DNA of 64,000 nucleotides, from contig NZ_LN648875.1 of the NCBI RefSeq assembly GCF_000826185.2, forward strand, positions 1,174,356 through 1,238,355. The letters run 5' to 3'. The notes below the pieces were generated by a model that worked only from the letters and a program-made list of their open reading frames with translations, did not search any database and was not told the origin of the DNA. Each line of letters starts with the position of its first letter. Within the stretch, counting starts at the first letter, position 1. A program made the translations under genes and the position numbers. The stretch is from Microbacterium gorillae (GTDB lineage Bacteria > Actinomycetota > Actinomycetes > Actinomycetales > Microbacteriaceae). Below are positions 45,220 through 55,292 of this stretch, piece after piece.

Positions 45220-45975
45220 GTGGAGGACGAGCAGCCGCTGGCCGGGGGAAACGCCGCAGGACCGGTGGTCCGGGTCGGCGACACGGTGCGCAAAGCGTGG
45301 ACCGCGTCGACGCCGAGCGTCTCGTCGTACGTGGACTTCCTCCGGAGCGCGGGCGTCGATACGCCGCGACCGCTCGGGCGCGACGCGCAAGGACGCCAGG
45401 TGCAGGAGTTCGTTCCCGGACCGCTGGCGATGGATGCGCAAGCGCTGTCCCGCGCTCAGCTGCGCCGGGTGGGCGGCATGGTGCGGGCGATCCATGACGC
45501 GAGCGCGGCCTTTGTGCCGGCGGTCGACGCGTGCTGGCATTCACCGATCCCGGCCCCGGACGCGGAGCTGGTGTGTCACAACGACCTCGCGCCGTGGAAC
45601 CTCATCCGCGGCGACCGCTGGGTCTTCATCGACTGGGACGCCGCCGCCCCGAGCACGCGTCTGTGGGACCTCGCCTACGCGGCGCAGACCTTCACTCTGG
45701 GCGACGTCGGACGCGATCCGGCGGATGCGGCACAGGACCTCGCGTGCTTCGTCACCGGCTATCGCGCCGACGCGCGGCTGCGGACCGCGTTGCCCTCCGC
45801 CATGGCTCGCCGCGTGGACGCCATGGTCCACCTGCTCCGTTCGTCCGAGGTGTCCGGCGTCGAGCCGTGGGCCTCGATGTCCGCGGACGGACATGGCGAG
45901 CACTGGGAGGCGGTCGGTCGGTACGTCACCGCCCACGAGCGCGTGTGGCGCGAGGCGCTGACCGCGGGAGCGTAG
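45220..45975 (+). CDS. APH-like phosphotransferase
   Basis: 251-aa protein of the aminoglycoside-phosphotransferase/kinase-like fold. Catalytic loop CHNDLAPWNLI (about residue 123) and metal-binding FIDWDAAAP are both present. The N-lobe is short, without an obvious P-loop. Small-molecule kinase; the substrate cannot be told (many members are not resistance enzymes). GTG 45220 with GAGGAG upstream. Confidence 0.82.
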   Translation: MEDEQPLAGGNAAGPVVRVGDTVRKAWTASTPSVSSYVDFLRSAGVDTPRPLGRDAQGRQVQEFVPGPLAMDAQALSRAQLRRVGGMVRAIHDASAAFVPAVDACWHSPIPAPDAELVCHNDLAPWNLIRGDRWVFIDWDAAAPSTRLWDLAYAAQTFTLGDVGRDPADAAQDLACFVTGYRADARLRTALPSAMARRVDAMVHLLRSSEVSGVEPWASMSADGHGEHWEAVGRYVTAHERVWREALTAGA

Positions 45976-45987
45976 GTCCGGGAACGA

Positions 45988-46018
45988 CGAAGCGCCCCGC
46001 CGGTGGCGGGGCGCTTCG
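45988..46018. terminator. Bidirectional terminator
   Basis: A 14-bp perfect stem (45988-46001 with 46005-46018) and 3-base loop between two convergent genes. Confidence 0.85.
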
Positions 46019-46026
46019 GGGTGACG

Positions 46027-46365
46027 TCAGTTCGTCGGGTAGGTCTGAACGATCGCGCTCATCGCCGCGAAGCTCGAGATACCGATGATGATGCCGAGGA
46101 CCGTCAGGACGGCGCCGATGATGATCGCCCACAGGGCCAGCGGGTTCTTGAAGCCGGCCTTCTTGGACTGCGACATCGCCACGATGCCGAGGATCAGACC
46201 GATCACGTTGAAGAAGATGGCGACGATCAGGGCGACGAGGCCCAACGTCTTGCCCGGGTAGTCACCGGTCGGGGCGGCCTGACCGGGCGCCGGGGCCGGA
46301 GCGGCCGGGTAGTTCTGCGGTGCGCCGTAGTTCGGCGTATTCGGATCCTGCGGTGCATTGGTCAT
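46027..46365 (-). CDS. Small DUF4190-like membrane protein
   Basis: 112-aa protein: Pro/Ala/Asn-rich N-terminus (about 1-38), then two hydrophobic helices around the motif LGIVAMSQSKKAGFKNPLA, as in DUF4190 proteins. Start at ATG 46365. Divergent from the larger DUF4190/MmpS-like protein at 46539, so the pair shares a regulatory region. Confidence 0.8.
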   Translation of the reverse strand: MTNAPQDPNTPNYGAPQNYPAAPAPAPGQAAPTGDYPGKTLGLVALIVAIFFNVIGLILGIVAMSQSKKAGFKNPLALWAIIIGAVLTVLGIIIGISSFAAMSAIVQTYPTN

Positions 46366-46538
46366 GGTGTCTCCCCTGGGATCGGTGTCCGTTTGCACGC
46401 AAAACCCTAGGGTACGACCACCACTCGACCGCAATACCTGCGGTGAGAATTCTTTCATGGGCACACATGAGAATCCGCGTCGTTATCCTGATTCCAGGGG
46501 GAAATCGCACCCCCGTCCACGCGCAGGGGAGATGCCAC

Positions 46539-47588
46539 ATGTCCAATCCGTACTCCGGCCCGACTCCGCCGTCTGACGACGACGCCAACGTGGCGTCCCC
46601 CACGTCCCCCGGTGAGAGCGACGGCGTCGCGAACGACCCGTCGCTGACGCCGCCCGCCGCACCCGCCCCGGGCACTCCGGCGCCGCCGTACGGGCAGTCG
46701 CAGCAGGTCCCCGCGGCACCCTACGGCCAGCAGCCGCAGGTCCCGCAGGCACCGTACGGGCAGTCGCCGCAGGTCCCCGTCGCACCCTACGGCCAGCAGC
46801 CGCAGGCACCCTACGGGTCGCCGGCTCAAAGCCCCGCTGCTCCCTACGGCCAGCAGGTGCAGGCACCGTACGGCCAGCAGCCCGCCTCCGCCAACGCGCC
46901 GCAGGCGCCCTACGGGTCGCCGCAGACGTACGGCCAGCAGCCGCAGTCGCCCTACGGCCAGCAGGCGCAGGCACCCTACGGCCAGCAGCCGCAGGCGGCG
47001 TACGGGGCACCGCAGACCTACGGCCAGCCGGGCGCGTACCCGTACACCCCGCCGCAGCCGTCCAAGCCCATGGGCCTCGCGATCACCTCGCTGATCCTCG
47101 GCATCGTCTCGCTCTTCCTGACCTGGATCCCGTTCGTCGGAACATTCCTCGGCATCGCCGGAATCGCCGCGATCATCCTCGGCATCATCGCGCTGCGGAA
47201 GAAGCAGAACGGCGCGATGTCGATCATTGGAATCGCCACCGGCGCGATCGGTGTGATCATCGGCCTCATCGGCATCTTCTTCTGGGCCGCCGTCGTCGGC
47301 GGTGTGGGCTCGGCGGTCAGCAGCATCACCGGCCCGCACGAGGTGTCCTACCACGCCACCGTCTCCAGCGGCGAGGGCCAAGTCACCTACACGGACGCCA
47401 ACGGTTCGACGGTGACCGAGACGTTCACCGGCGAGTGGAGCAAGAACGTCACCGTCACCGGCTTCCCGACGCTCATGGTGTCGTCGGTGAGCATGGACGA
47501 CGACGTGTCGTGCGAGCTCAAGGTCGATGGCGACACCGTGGCCAAGGACGAAGGAACGATGGCCTCCTGCTACAGCTTCAGCGAGTGA
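46539..47588 (+). CDS. DUF4190 membrane protein with PYGQQ repeats and MmpS-like domain
   Basis: 349-aa protein. Residues 1-170 are a low-complexity region of repeated APYGQQPQ-type units; residues 172-250 hold two membrane helices with the DUF4190 motif; the outside domain (about 268-349, VSYHATVSSGEGQVTYTDAN, WSKNVTVTGFP, two cysteines near the end) resembles MmpS accessory proteins. May present a small beta-domain at the surface. ATG 46539; GGGGAGA upstream. Confidence 0.82.
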   Translation: MSNPYSGPTPPSDDDANVASPTSPGESDGVANDPSLTPPAAPAPGTPAPPYGQSQQVPAAPYGQQPQVPQAPYGQSPQVPVAPYGQQPQAPYGSPAQSPAAPYGQQVQAPYGQQPASANAPQAPYGSPQTYGQQPQSPYGQQAQAPYGQQPQAAYGAPQTYGQPGAYPYTPPQPSKPMGLAITSLILGIVSLFLTWIPFVGTFLGIAGIAAIILGIIALRKKQNGAMSIIGIATGAIGVIIGLIGIFFWAAVVGGVGSAVSSITGPHEVSYHATVSSGEGQVTYTDANGSTVTETFTGEWSKNVTVTGFPTLMVSSVSMDDDVSCELKVDGDTVAKDEGTMASCYSFSE

Positions 47589-47594
47589 GCAGCG

Positions 47595-47631
47595 GACGAA
47601 CGGCCGGGAGCAGCGCTCCCGGCCGTTCGTC
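47595..47631. terminator. Strong terminator
   Basis: A 16-bp perfect stem (47595-47610 with 47616-47631) and 5-base loop between two convergent genes. Confidence 0.88.
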
Positions 47632-47640
47632 GTTCGCGCC

Positions 47641-48085
47641 TCAGTCCGCGCGCGTCGCCCGCAGGCTGTAGCTCAGTGGCATCCGTTCCGGACGATCACG
47701 CAGCGCCCATTCCCCGCCGTCGCGCATCGTCATCTGCCCCGGCAGCGCTTCCCACGGCACGCTGTCGTGCTCCACCAGCAGATCGATGCGCAGACCCGCG
47801 TCGATCAGCGCCGTGATGATCTCGCCGAGCGAGTGATTCCATTCGTACGTCTTCGTCGCGGTGAGCTCACGCGTGGTCTCGACGTACGTCGAGGCGTCGT
47901 CCCACGCCAGCGGATCCACCGTCTCCCAGTACGGGAAGCCGAGATGGACGTCGTCCTCGAGCCGCTCGTCCACGGTCCACAGGATCGGGTGCCCCTCGCG
48001 GAGGAACAGGAACCCGCCGGGTCGCAGAAGCGACGCGACCACGGTCGTCCCAGTTGGCCTGATTCGTGGCGAAGTAGTCGTTCAT
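47641..48085 (-). pseudogene. Class I SAM methyltransferase with internal deletion
   Basis: The first 14-15 codons from ATG 48085 (MNDYFATNQANWDDR) are a typical methyltransferase start. They join directly, out of frame, to a C-terminal part beginning VVASLLRPGGFLFLREGHP and continuing to the stop at 47641 (about 134 codons). The whole SAM-binding core (about 100 residues, including the GxGxG motif) is missing, so the gene is dead. The stop and terminator side is intact. Confidence 0.8.
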
Positions 48086-48172
48086 GTCATCCTCCCGCCC
48101 GGCGATGCCGAGCCGATCAGGCTAGCGCATCGGACGGTGCCGGACGCGGGATTCGGCGCGCCGCCACGCCAG

Positions 48173-48178
48173 TAGACT
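48173..48178 (+). promoter_or_regulatory. -10 box TAGACT of purL
   Basis: TAGACT lies 40 bp before the GTG start of purL in the short interval after the methyltransferase relic; it fits the TAGNNT -10 pattern seen elsewhere in this window. Confidence 0.4.
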
Positions 48179-48218
48179 GGCAGGGCTCGCCCACCCTCGA
48201 TTCCTGGAGTGCAGCCGC

Positions 48219-50543
48219 GTGACTTCCGCCGCAGAATCCACCGCCCGTCCTGTCGCCGACACCGTCGAGAACGCGATCGCGACCCCCGAACGTGACCAGC
48301 CGTACGGCGCGCTGGGGCTGAAGGACGACGAGTACGCCAAGATCCGCGAGATCCTCGGCCGCCGCCCCACCTCGGGCGAGCTGGCGATGTACTCCGTGAT
48401 GTGGTCCGAGCACTGCTCCTACAAGAGCTCGAAGATCTACCTGAAGAAGTTCGGCCAGAAGGTCACCCCGGAGATGACCGAGCGCCTGATGGTCGGCATG
48501 GGTCAGAACGCCGGCGTGGTGGACATCGGTGAGGGCTGGGCCGTCACGTTCAAGGTGGAGAGCCACAACCACCCCTCCTACATCGAGCCCTTCCAGGGTG
48601 CGGCGACCGGTGTCGGCGGAATCGTCCGCGACATCATCTCGATGGGCGCGCGCCCCGTCGCGGTCATGGACCAGCTGCGCTTCGGCGCGATCGACGAGCC
48701 GGACACCGCACGCGTCGTGCACGGCGTCGTGTCCGGAATCTCCTTCTACGGCAACTGCCTCGGCCTGCCGAACATCGGCGGCGAGACGGTGTTCGACGCC
48801 GTCTACCAGGGCAACCCGCTGGTGAACGCCCTCGCGGTCGGTGTCCTGCGCCACGAGGACCTGAAGCTCGCCAACGCCACCGGTGCCGGCAACAAGGTCG
48901 TCCTGTTCGGCGCCCGCACCGGTGGCGACGGCATCGGCGGCGCGTCCATCCTCGCTTCGGACACGTTCGCCGATGGAGGACCGACCAAGCGCCCCGCGGT
49001 GCAGGTCGGAGACCCGTTCGCGGAGAAGGTGCTCATCGAGTGCTGCCTCGAGCTGTACCAGGGTGAGCTCGTCGAGGCGATCCAGGACCTCGGCGCGGCC
49101 GGCATCTCCTGCGCGACGAGCGAGCTCGCCGCCAACGGCGGGTCCGGCATGCGCGTGGACCTGGAGGGCGTGCTGCTGCGCGATCCCACCCTGACGCCGG
49201 AAGAGATCCTGATGTCCGAGTCGCAGGAGCGGATGATGTCCATCGTCGCTCCGGAGAAGCTCGACGCTTTCACCGCCGTGCTGGACAAGTGGAACGTCGA
49301 GTACTCGGTGCTCGGCGAGGTGACCGGCGACGGCCGTCTGCAGATCTTCTGGCACGGCGAGGAGATCGTCAACGTCGACCCGTCCACGGTCGCCGTCGAC
49401 GGTCCGGTGTACGAGCGTCCGGTCGCGTACCCGACGTGGATCGACGCCCTGCGCGAGGACGTCGCCGAGGCGCTGCCGCGCGACAACTCGGTGGAGGCGC
49501 TGCGCGAGCAGATCCTCGCCGTGACCGCGTCCCCGAACCTCGCCGACCCGTCCTGGATCACCAACCAGTACGACTACTACGTTCTCGGCAACACGGCGCT
49601 GTCCTTCCCGGATGACGCCGGCATGATCCGCGTGGACGAAGAGTCCGGTCTCGGCTTCGCGATCGCGACGGACGCCAATGGCCGCTACTGCCAGCTGGAC
49701 CCGTACGCGGGTGCGCAGCTCGCGATCGCCGAGGCGTTCCGCAACGTCGCCGTCACCGGCGCGGTTCCGGCCGCGGTGACCGACTGCCTGAACTTCGGCT
49801 CCCCGGAGAACCCCGAGGTGATGTGGCAGTTCGGCCAGACCACCGACGGTCTCGCCGACGCGTGCGTCGAGCTCGGCATCCCGGTCACCGGCGGCAACGT
49901 GTCCTTCTACAACCAGACCGGCGACACCCCGATCTTCCCGACCCCGGTGGTCGGCGTGATGGGCATCATCGACGACGTGGCCCGGCGCATTCCGTCCGGC
50001 TGGCAGGACGCGGGCGAGAACCTGTACCTGCTCGGCACCACGCGCGAAGAGCTCAGCGGCTCGGAGTGGGCCGCCACCGTGCACGGCCACCTCGGCGGAC
50101 GCCCGCCGGTGGTCGACCTCGGTTTCGAGAAGCGCCTCGGCGAGACGCTGCGCGCCGGTGCCCTGGAGGGCCTGATCTCCTCCGCGCACGACCTGTCCGA
50201 GGGAGGACTCGCGCAGGCGCTGATCGACGCCGTCACCCGCTTCGGCGTCGGCGCTCGCGTGTGGCTGACCGAGATCACCGAGCGCGACGGCGTGGACTTC
50301 GTCACCGCCCTGTTCAGCGAGTCGACCGGTCGCGTCATCGTCTCGGTGCCGCGCGAGGAGGACGTCCGCTTCCGCGGACTGTGCGACGGTCGCGACATCC
50401 CGGTGATGCGCATCGGTGTCAGCGACATCGAGCCGACCCTGGAGATCCAGGACATCGCGACGTTCTCGGTGTCCGAGCTGCGCGAGGTCAACGGTTCCAC
50501 GCTGCCGGACGTCTTCGGCGACGTGGTCGCTCGGGACGCGTGA
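48219..50543 (+). CDS. purL: Phosphoribosylformylglycinamidine synthase subunit PurL
   Basis: 774-aa small-type PurL that makes FGAM from FGAR in purine synthesis, using ammonia supplied by PurQ with PurS. Typical segments: [16 protein letters not shown] near residue 52, [19 protein letters not shown] (ATP/Mg region), [11 protein letters not shown], and [14 protein letters not shown]. Length matches actinobacterial PurL. GTG 48219. Overlaps the next small gene (TGATG). No other pur gene is in the window. Confidence 0.97.
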   Translation: MTSAAESTARPVADTVENAIATPERDQPYGALGLKDDEYAKIREILGRRPTSGELAMYSVMWSEHCSYKSSKIYLKKFGQKVTPEMTERLMVGMGQNAGVVDIGEGWAVTFKVESHNHPSYIEPFQGAATGVGGIVRDIISMGARPVAVMDQLRFGAIDEPDTARVVHGVVSGISFYGNCLGLPNIGGETVFDAVYQGNPLVNALAVGVLRHEDLKLANATGAGNKVVLFGARTGGDGIGGASILASDTFADGGPTKRPAVQVGDPFAEKVLIECCLELYQGELVEAIQDLGAAGISCATSELAANGGSGMRVDLEGVLLRDPTLTPEEILMSESQERMMSIVAPEKLDAFTAVLDKWNVEYSVLGEVTGDGRLQIFWHGEEIVNVDPSTVAVDGPVYERPVAYPTWIDALREDVAEALPRDNSVEALREQILAVTASPNLADPSWITNQYDYYVLGNTALSFPDDAGMIRVDEESGLGFAIATDANGRYCQLDPYAGAQLAIAEAFRNVAVTGAVPAAVTDCLNFGSPENPEVMWQFGQTTDGLADACVELGIPVTGGNVSFYNQTGDTPIFPTPVVGVMGIIDDVARRIPSGWQDAGENLYLLGTTREELSGSEWAATVHGHLGGRPPVVDLGFEKRLGETLRAGALEGLISSAHDLSEGGLAQALIDAVTRFGVGARVWLTEITERDGVDFVTALFSESTGRVIVSVPREEDVRFRGLCDGRDIPVMRIGVSDIEPTLEIQDIATFSVSELREVNGSTLPDVFGDVVARDA

Positions 50544-50707
50544 TGACCGGCAACGGGATTCCTCCGGAGCTCGAGTTCGCCGACGACGACCCAGATCCGC
50601 GGCGGGAGCGGCGCCAACGCCGTACGCGCTTCGTCGCGTGGGTGGTGATCGGAGCCCTCATCCTCACCGGTGGCGGTGCCACGGTCTTCGCACTGCTTTT
50701 CGGTTGA
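50543..50707 (+). CDS. 54-aa single-helix membrane protein
   Basis: Small protein: acidic start (IPPELEFADDDPDP), a basic patch (RRERRQRRTR) and one C-terminal transmembrane helix (about 32-52). The start overlaps the purL stop as TGATG, so translation is probably coupled. Function unknown. Confidence 0.65.
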   Translation: MTGNGIPPELEFADDDPDPRRERRQRRTRFVAWVVIGALILTGGGATVFALLFG

Positions 50708-50770
50708 CGCCTACGCAGGTCTGAGCCTCCCGAAGCATAGGCTGTCCGCATCACGTCTGAGGGGAAAGTG

Positions 50771-51955
50771 ATGCATCGCACATCGACGCGCGTCGCCGCC
50801 ATCGCCGCACTGGCGACCGCCGCCGCACTCACACTGTCGGGTTGTTCGCTCTTGGAGGGGACACCGGATTTCACGGCCCTGTCGTACTCTCCCCAGGGAG
50901 ATCCGGGGATCTGGATGGACCCGGCTTACGCGGACGGCCTCGGCGAGAAGTACGAGACACAGGACTCGCTGTGCGGCTTCTCGGACGGAGTGGTCGTCCG
51001 CTGGTCCGTCGCAGACGACGGCAGCACGAAGACCATCGGAACAGATGTCAAGACGAAGAAGGACGTCTGGTCGATGGCGGGCAGCTGCAGCCTCTTCGTC
51101 GTGCCCGGTTCGTACACCTACCTGGTCAGCAACTCGATCGACCCGGACGGGACCTTCCACTCCCGGCTCCACAAGCTCGACATCCCGACCGGGAAGGACA
51201 CGCTCCTCTACGACTCCCCGAGCGAGATCCGCAACTTCCGGGCGCTGGGCGAGGCGAACGGGCTGACTTATGTTCAGGGCACTGCCGACGGGCGGGTCGG
51301 CCTGTTCGCCTTCGACGGTTCCGGGAAGATCACCTGGGAGCAGCCGTCCGAGGCGGCGGATGAGTGCACGCTGCTCGGCACGCACATCGGCTGCGAGGAG
51401 ACGTCGGCCGGTTACACCGTCGTCGACGCCAAGACGGGCGTTGTCACCGTGGCGCGCACCGGGTGGACGACGTCGGCCAAGGAAGTCCTCTGGGCGACGG
51501 ACGGGTACGCGACCTCGGATGGCTCATTCTCGATGGACGGCGCGTCAGCGCGTCCGTTGTACGACTTCTCCGGCAAGGAGTTGAAGAAGGTCGAGGGGGC
51601 GTCCGCGCCGGCGGAGCCGCGGGGCGCGCTGTACCCGCTGAAGGACTTCGAGCAGTGGCGCGTGAACGGCGTCACGCAGAAGGGCAAGCCGGTCTACGCC
51701 TATTCGAAGAAGGACACGGTCCTCGTCCAGTCCGGGAAGAGCCTGCCGGACGGGTACATGGTGGACGGCGTCGCCACGGACGGTTCGGCACTGCTGGCCG
51801 AGAAGTCCGGTGCCGGCATGGTGCTCCTCGACGGTAAGGGCAGGGAGATCGCCTCGATTCCGGGCGGCAGCTCCGGGTTCTCCATCCTCGACGGCGTGAT
51901 CGTGCACCAGAGCCCGGGCGAGACCAGCACGGTCTACCTCCCCGCCGGCTCCTGA
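50771..51955 (+). CDS. Putative lipoprotein, possible beta-propeller
   Basis: 394-aa exported protein with lipobox LSGC near residue 22 and a mature part of repeating short beta-strand blocks (GLTYVQGTADGRVGLFAFDG, GYTVVDAKTGVVTVARTG), reminiscent of PQQ-like or WD-like propellers. Ribosome site GAGGGGAAA upstream of ATG 50771; the preceding GTG at 50768 would be too close. TAGGCT upstream is the likely -10 box. Confidence 0.78.
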   Translation: MHRTSTRVAAIAALATAAALTLSGCSLLEGTPDFTALSYSPQGDPGIWMDPAYADGLGEKYETQDSLCGFSDGVVVRWSVADDGSTKTIGTDVKTKKDVWSMAGSCSLFVVPGSYTYLVSNSIDPDGTFHSRLHKLDIPTGKDTLLYDSPSEIRNFRALGEANGLTYVQGTADGRVGLFAFDGSGKITWEQPSEAADECTLLGTHIGCEETSAGYTVVDAKTGVVTVARTGWTTSAKEVLWATDGYATSDGSFSMDGASARPLYDFSGKELKKVEGASAPAEPRGALYPLKDFEQWRVNGVTQKGKPVYAYSKKDTVLVQSGKSLPDGYMVDGVATDGSALLAEKSGAGMVLLDGKGREIASIPGGSSGFSILDGVIVHQSPGETSTVYLPAGS

Positions 51956-51997
51956 CTCGCTCCCACCTTCCAGCAAGGGTGGGGGCAGGATGGAGGG

Positions 51998-52786
51998 GTG
52001 AGTTCGATGATCGAGATGCCCGCGCCGCAGTACGTGATGTCGGCGGAGGGATTCCGCATCGCCACCTACTCCTGGGGCGACGAGCGCGATCCGACCGTGC
52101 TCGCTGTGCACGGCTTCGCGTCCAGCGCGCGCGACAACTGGCTCGACACCGGATGGATCCGCGAGCTCCTGCACGCCGGGTTCCGTGTGCTCGCCGTGGA
52201 TCAGCGCGGGCACGGCGCCAGTGACAAGCCGCACGAACCGAGCGACTACAGCATGCCCGCCATGGTCACCGACCTCATCGCGGTGCTGGACACGTACCTC
52301 GTCGAGGAGGCGGCGTACCTCGGCTATTCGCTGGGCGGCCGCGTCGGCTGGCAGCTGATGGGCACCGCGCCCGAACACATCACGCACGGCGTGCTCGGTG
52401 GCATCCCGGACGGTCGACCGCTGCGGCGACTGGACCTCACCGAAGCCCGCGCCCACCTCGATCACGGCACGCCGATCCCGGACGCGATCACCCGCCGCTA
52501 CGTCACGCTCGCGTCCCGCCTGCCGAGCAACGATCTGCGGGCGCTGCTCGCGCTCGCCGAGGGCCTGCGGCTGCACGATGACATTCCCCCGGTCCACACG
52601 CCACCGCTTCAGCCCACGCTCATCGCGACCGGAAGTGAAGACCCCATCCTCGGCGACTCCCGCACGCTCGCCGGCGTGCTGTCAGCGGGTGAGTTCTACG
52701 AGATCCCGGGTCGGAACCACGTCACCGCGCCCGGGTCCCGGGACTTCCGCGCCACCGGCGTCGCCTTCCTCGCCGCACACCTCTGA
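51998..52786 (+). CDS. Alpha/beta hydrolase
   Basis: 262-aa enzyme with HG oxyanion region (VLAVHGFASSARDNW), nucleophile elbow GYSLGG (about residue 110), and C-terminal acid/His pair (GSEDPILG, GRNHVTAPGSRDF). Substrate unknown; probable esterase or lactonase-type enzyme. GTG 51998 with GGAGGGG directly before it. Confidence 0.88.
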   Translation: MSSMIEMPAPQYVMSAEGFRIATYSWGDERDPTVLAVHGFASSARDNWLDTGWIRELLHAGFRVLAVDQRGHGASDKPHEPSDYSMPAMVTDLIAVLDTYLVEEAAYLGYSLGGRVGWQLMGTAPEHITHGVLGGIPDGRPLRRLDLTEARAHLDHGTPIPDAITRRYVTLASRLPSNDLRALLALAEGLRLHDDIPPVHTPPLQPTLIATGSEDPILGDSRTLAGVLSAGEFYEIPGRNHVTAPGSRDFRATGVAFLAAHL

Positions 52787-52796
52787 CCCCGCCCCC

Positions 52797-53906
52797 TCAC
52801 TCCTCGTGCATCCAACGGAATGCGGACCACGAATCCCGGCAGGCATCAGCGAGGGTGAGGACGTGGGCGGCGTCGGGAGCCGGCCAGTCCGTGCCGGGCT
52901 CGTGCAGGACGGCGGTCGCCGCGGCACCGAGGAGATACTCGCGAAGGAACTCGGCCTGGACCGCTCCGGATCGCACGCCCGCGGCGTGCGCCCGCCCGCG
53001 CCAGGCATCGAAGAACGCCCCGGACTCGATGATCTCCTGACTGCCGAGATACGGCTGATTGAGCGCCACGTCGTCCGCGAGCTCCACATCGAATCCGTCG
53101 CGGTAGCCGATGGCGAGTGCACGGATGTCCTCCGGGAGCATCGTCACGACCGGGTCCTCCACGCGCCGGTCGCCGGACGCGTCGCCGCGGTTGCTCAATG
53201 ACACGACCTCCGGCAGTCGATCCGCCGGAGCGCGGACGCCGACAATCGCCCCATCGGGCCGGGCGGTCGTGTTCATCGTGTCGTGGAAGGCCAGGTGCCA
53301 GAGCGCGCGGGCGGAGCCGGTGCGCTCGAACGCCGCCGCGAACATGGCCGCCCGCAGGGTGTCTCGCGTTCGCTCGTACACGTCCAGGCCGTGGGCAGCC
53401 ACGGCGGCGAAGGTCTCCGTGAGGCGAGTCAGCTCCTCGTCCTGGTCCGGAATCACGAGCACCGGCGCGAAGGAGAAGGCGACCGGGCGGATCGCGTCCA
53501 CTCCGGTGAGGTCCACGGGTCGGTCCGGCCCCGCGGCCCGGACGCGCTCGATCGCGGTGCGCAGGTCGCCTGCGACGTTCTCGGGCCGAGCCCGGTTCGG
53601 GTCTCGGACCAGCCGCGGGTGCGGGTTCTCCACATAGAGGACCGCGGGATCGATCGCCGCCCAGGCGCGGCAGATCGGCGCCGTGGTGCAGTCGGTGTAA
53701 TCCAACTGCAGCCGCTCGGTGTAGTCCTCGACGACGAACTCCCGCAGTTCCGCGGGCAGCGCCGAACCGCCGTGCGGCGTCGTGACCAGGATGCTCGCCT
53801 CGCGGATCGCCTCATCCAGAGTTCGCCCACTGTCCTTGCCGAACCAGAAGGTGATGTCCTCCGGCGCGAAGACTGTGCCGGTCGGAATCAGTCGCAGACC
53901 GCTCAT
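52797..53906 (-). CDS. N-formylglutamate amidohydrolase-like protein
   Basis: 369-aa enzyme. The N-terminal half shows features of the N-formylglutamate amidohydrolase (FGase) family: TPHGGSALPAEL (near residue 45) and a later LAFHDTMN segment. The family removes formyl or acyl groups from acidic amino acids using zinc. ATG 53906 overlaps the stop of the Dcu transporter gene (ATGA). Context suggests a role in acidic peptide or amino-acid use; precise substrate unproven. Confidence 0.72.
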   Translation of the reverse strand: MSGLRLIPTGTVFAPEDITFWFGKDSGRTLDEAIREASILVTTPHGGSALPAELREFVVEDYTERLQLDYTDCTTAPICRAWAAIDPAVLYVENPHPRLVRDPNRARPENVAGDLRTAIERVRAAGPDRPVDLTGVDAIRPVAFSFAPVLVIPDQDEELTRLTETFAAVAAHGLDVYERTRDTLRAAMFAAAFERTGSARALWHLAFHDTMNTTARPDGAIVGVRAPADRLPEVVSLSNRGDASGDRRVEDPVVTMLPEDIRALAIGYRDGFDVELADDVALNQPYLGSQEIIESGAFFDAWRGRAHAAGVRSGAVQAEFLREYLLGAAATAVLHEPGTDWPAPDAAHVLTLADACRDSWSAFRWMHEE

Positions 53907-55246
53907 GAGATAAACGTTGCCAGGATCGTACCGACGACGCACGCGGTCACGATGAACACGAGGTTCGGCAGCTGGAAGGAGTGGTCCACGACGTACTTGC
54001 CGAGCGTCGTCGTGCCGGTCTGGTCGAACCCGGCCGTCGCGACCTGAGAGCCGTTCGCCGGCAGGGCGTAGATGCCCATCACCGCCGGCCACAGCCCCGC
54101 GATCGTGGACGCGGTCAGGCCGATCGTGAGCCCGATCGGGACGATCGCGTTGGTCGCGGACGACTGGCTGGTGGTGAGCATCGCGACCAGGAACAGCACG
54201 AGGGCGAAGATCAGCGCGCCTAGGAACGCGCTCGTCCCGGCGACGAGGGAGCCGAGGCCGTTGACGATCAGCGGCTCGTTGGCCTTGACGAACGTGTTCG
54301 CGAGCCAGGCGATGCCGAACAGGGCGATCGCGCCGACGACACCGGCCGGGAATGTGGACTGCTTCGGCACGTTCGCGGCGGGGACGCGACAGATCAGGAA
54401 GATCAGTCCGGCGACCAGACCCATCACGACCTGGATGATGACCGCGACGCTGACTCGGGAGACGGTGCCGTCGTCCGCGGTCTCGATGACCGGGCGCAGG
54501 ACGTCGAAGAAGCCGAATGCGATGATCGCGAGCACGCCGATGAGGAAGATCACCGCGGAGATCGGTCCGGTCTTCGGCACCTGCACCGCGGTGTCGGCGG
54601 GTGGTTCGATGCGGCCGTCCGCCAACCGACGCTGGAATTCCGGATCGTCGTCGAGGTCCTTGCCCTTGCGCAGCATCACCAGTGCAGCCACGGCGAGGCC
54701 GACGATCGAGGCCGGCCACATGATCGCCAGGAGGGACCCGATCTGGAATCCGTGGGGCACCAGAAGGACGACCATGGAGGCGACGGCGGCGGACACCGGC
54801 GAGCAGATGATGCCGACCTGAGAGGCGACGGCGGCCACGGCCAGCGGACGCTCCGGCCGGATCCGCTGCTGATACGCCACGTCGTAGATCACCGGGATGA
54901 GCGGGTAGAAGATGTTTCCGGTGCCGGCGCCGACCGTGAAGATGAACGAGAAGAACGGTGCCGCGAACGTCACCATCTTCGGATTGGACCGGATCGCCTT
55001 CGCCGCGATCGACACCAACCAGTCGATTCCGCCGGCTGCCTGCATCACGCTGGCGGCGGTCACCACGGTGAGGACGATGAAGACCGCGTCCACGGGGGCC
55101 GCGCCGGGGGCCTGCTGGAACACGAAGACGATGATCGCGGTGCCGACCAGTCCCCACGTACCGAGGCCGATTCCGCTGGTCCGGGTGCCCATGAAGATGG
55201 CGCCGACCACCACCAGCAGTTCGAGGATGAGGATGAGGATGTCCAT
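53903..55246 (-). CDS. Dcu-type anaerobic C4-dicarboxylate transporter
   Basis: 447-aa carrier with about ten to twelve helices and the DcuA/DcuB-type segments VGAGTGNIFYPLIPVIYDVA, ASQVGIICSPVSAAVASMV and AIVPIGLTIGLT. Such carriers exchange aspartate, fumarate or succinate. Second gene of a minus-strand operon behind peptidase E (46-bp gap) and coupled to the amidohydrolase. Confidence 0.9.
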   Translation of the reverse strand: MDILILILELLVVVGAIFMGTRTSGIGLGTWGLVGTAIIVFVFQQAPGAAPVDAVFIVLTVVTAASVMQAAGGIDWLVSIAAKAIRSNPKMVTFAAPFFSFIFTVGAGTGNIFYPLIPVIYDVAYQQRIRPERPLAVAAVASQVGIICSPVSAAVASMVVLLVPHGFQIGSLLAIMWPASIVGLAVAALVMLRKGKDLDDDPEFQRRLADGRIEPPADTAVQVPKTGPISAVIFLIGVLAIIAFGFFDVLRPVIETADDGTVSRVSVAVIIQVVMGLVAGLIFLICRVPAANVPKQSTFPAGVVGAIALFGIAWLANTFVKANEPLIVNGLGSLVAGTSAFLGALIFALVLFLVAMLTTSQSSATNAIVPIGLTIGLTASTIAGLWPAVMGIYALPANGSQVATAGFDQTGTTTLGKYVVDHSFQLPNLVFIVTACVVGTILATFIS

Positions 55247-55292
55247 GCTGCTCCTGTCGGGGGGTCAGGGATGCCGGGGCGTCCGGACGCTG

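Noticed and set aside
47664..47676. tRNA-like D-arm sequence (GTAGCTCAGTGG)
   Set aside because: Part of the methyltransferase relic's coding end; no T-loop or acceptor pairing in the next 80 bases.
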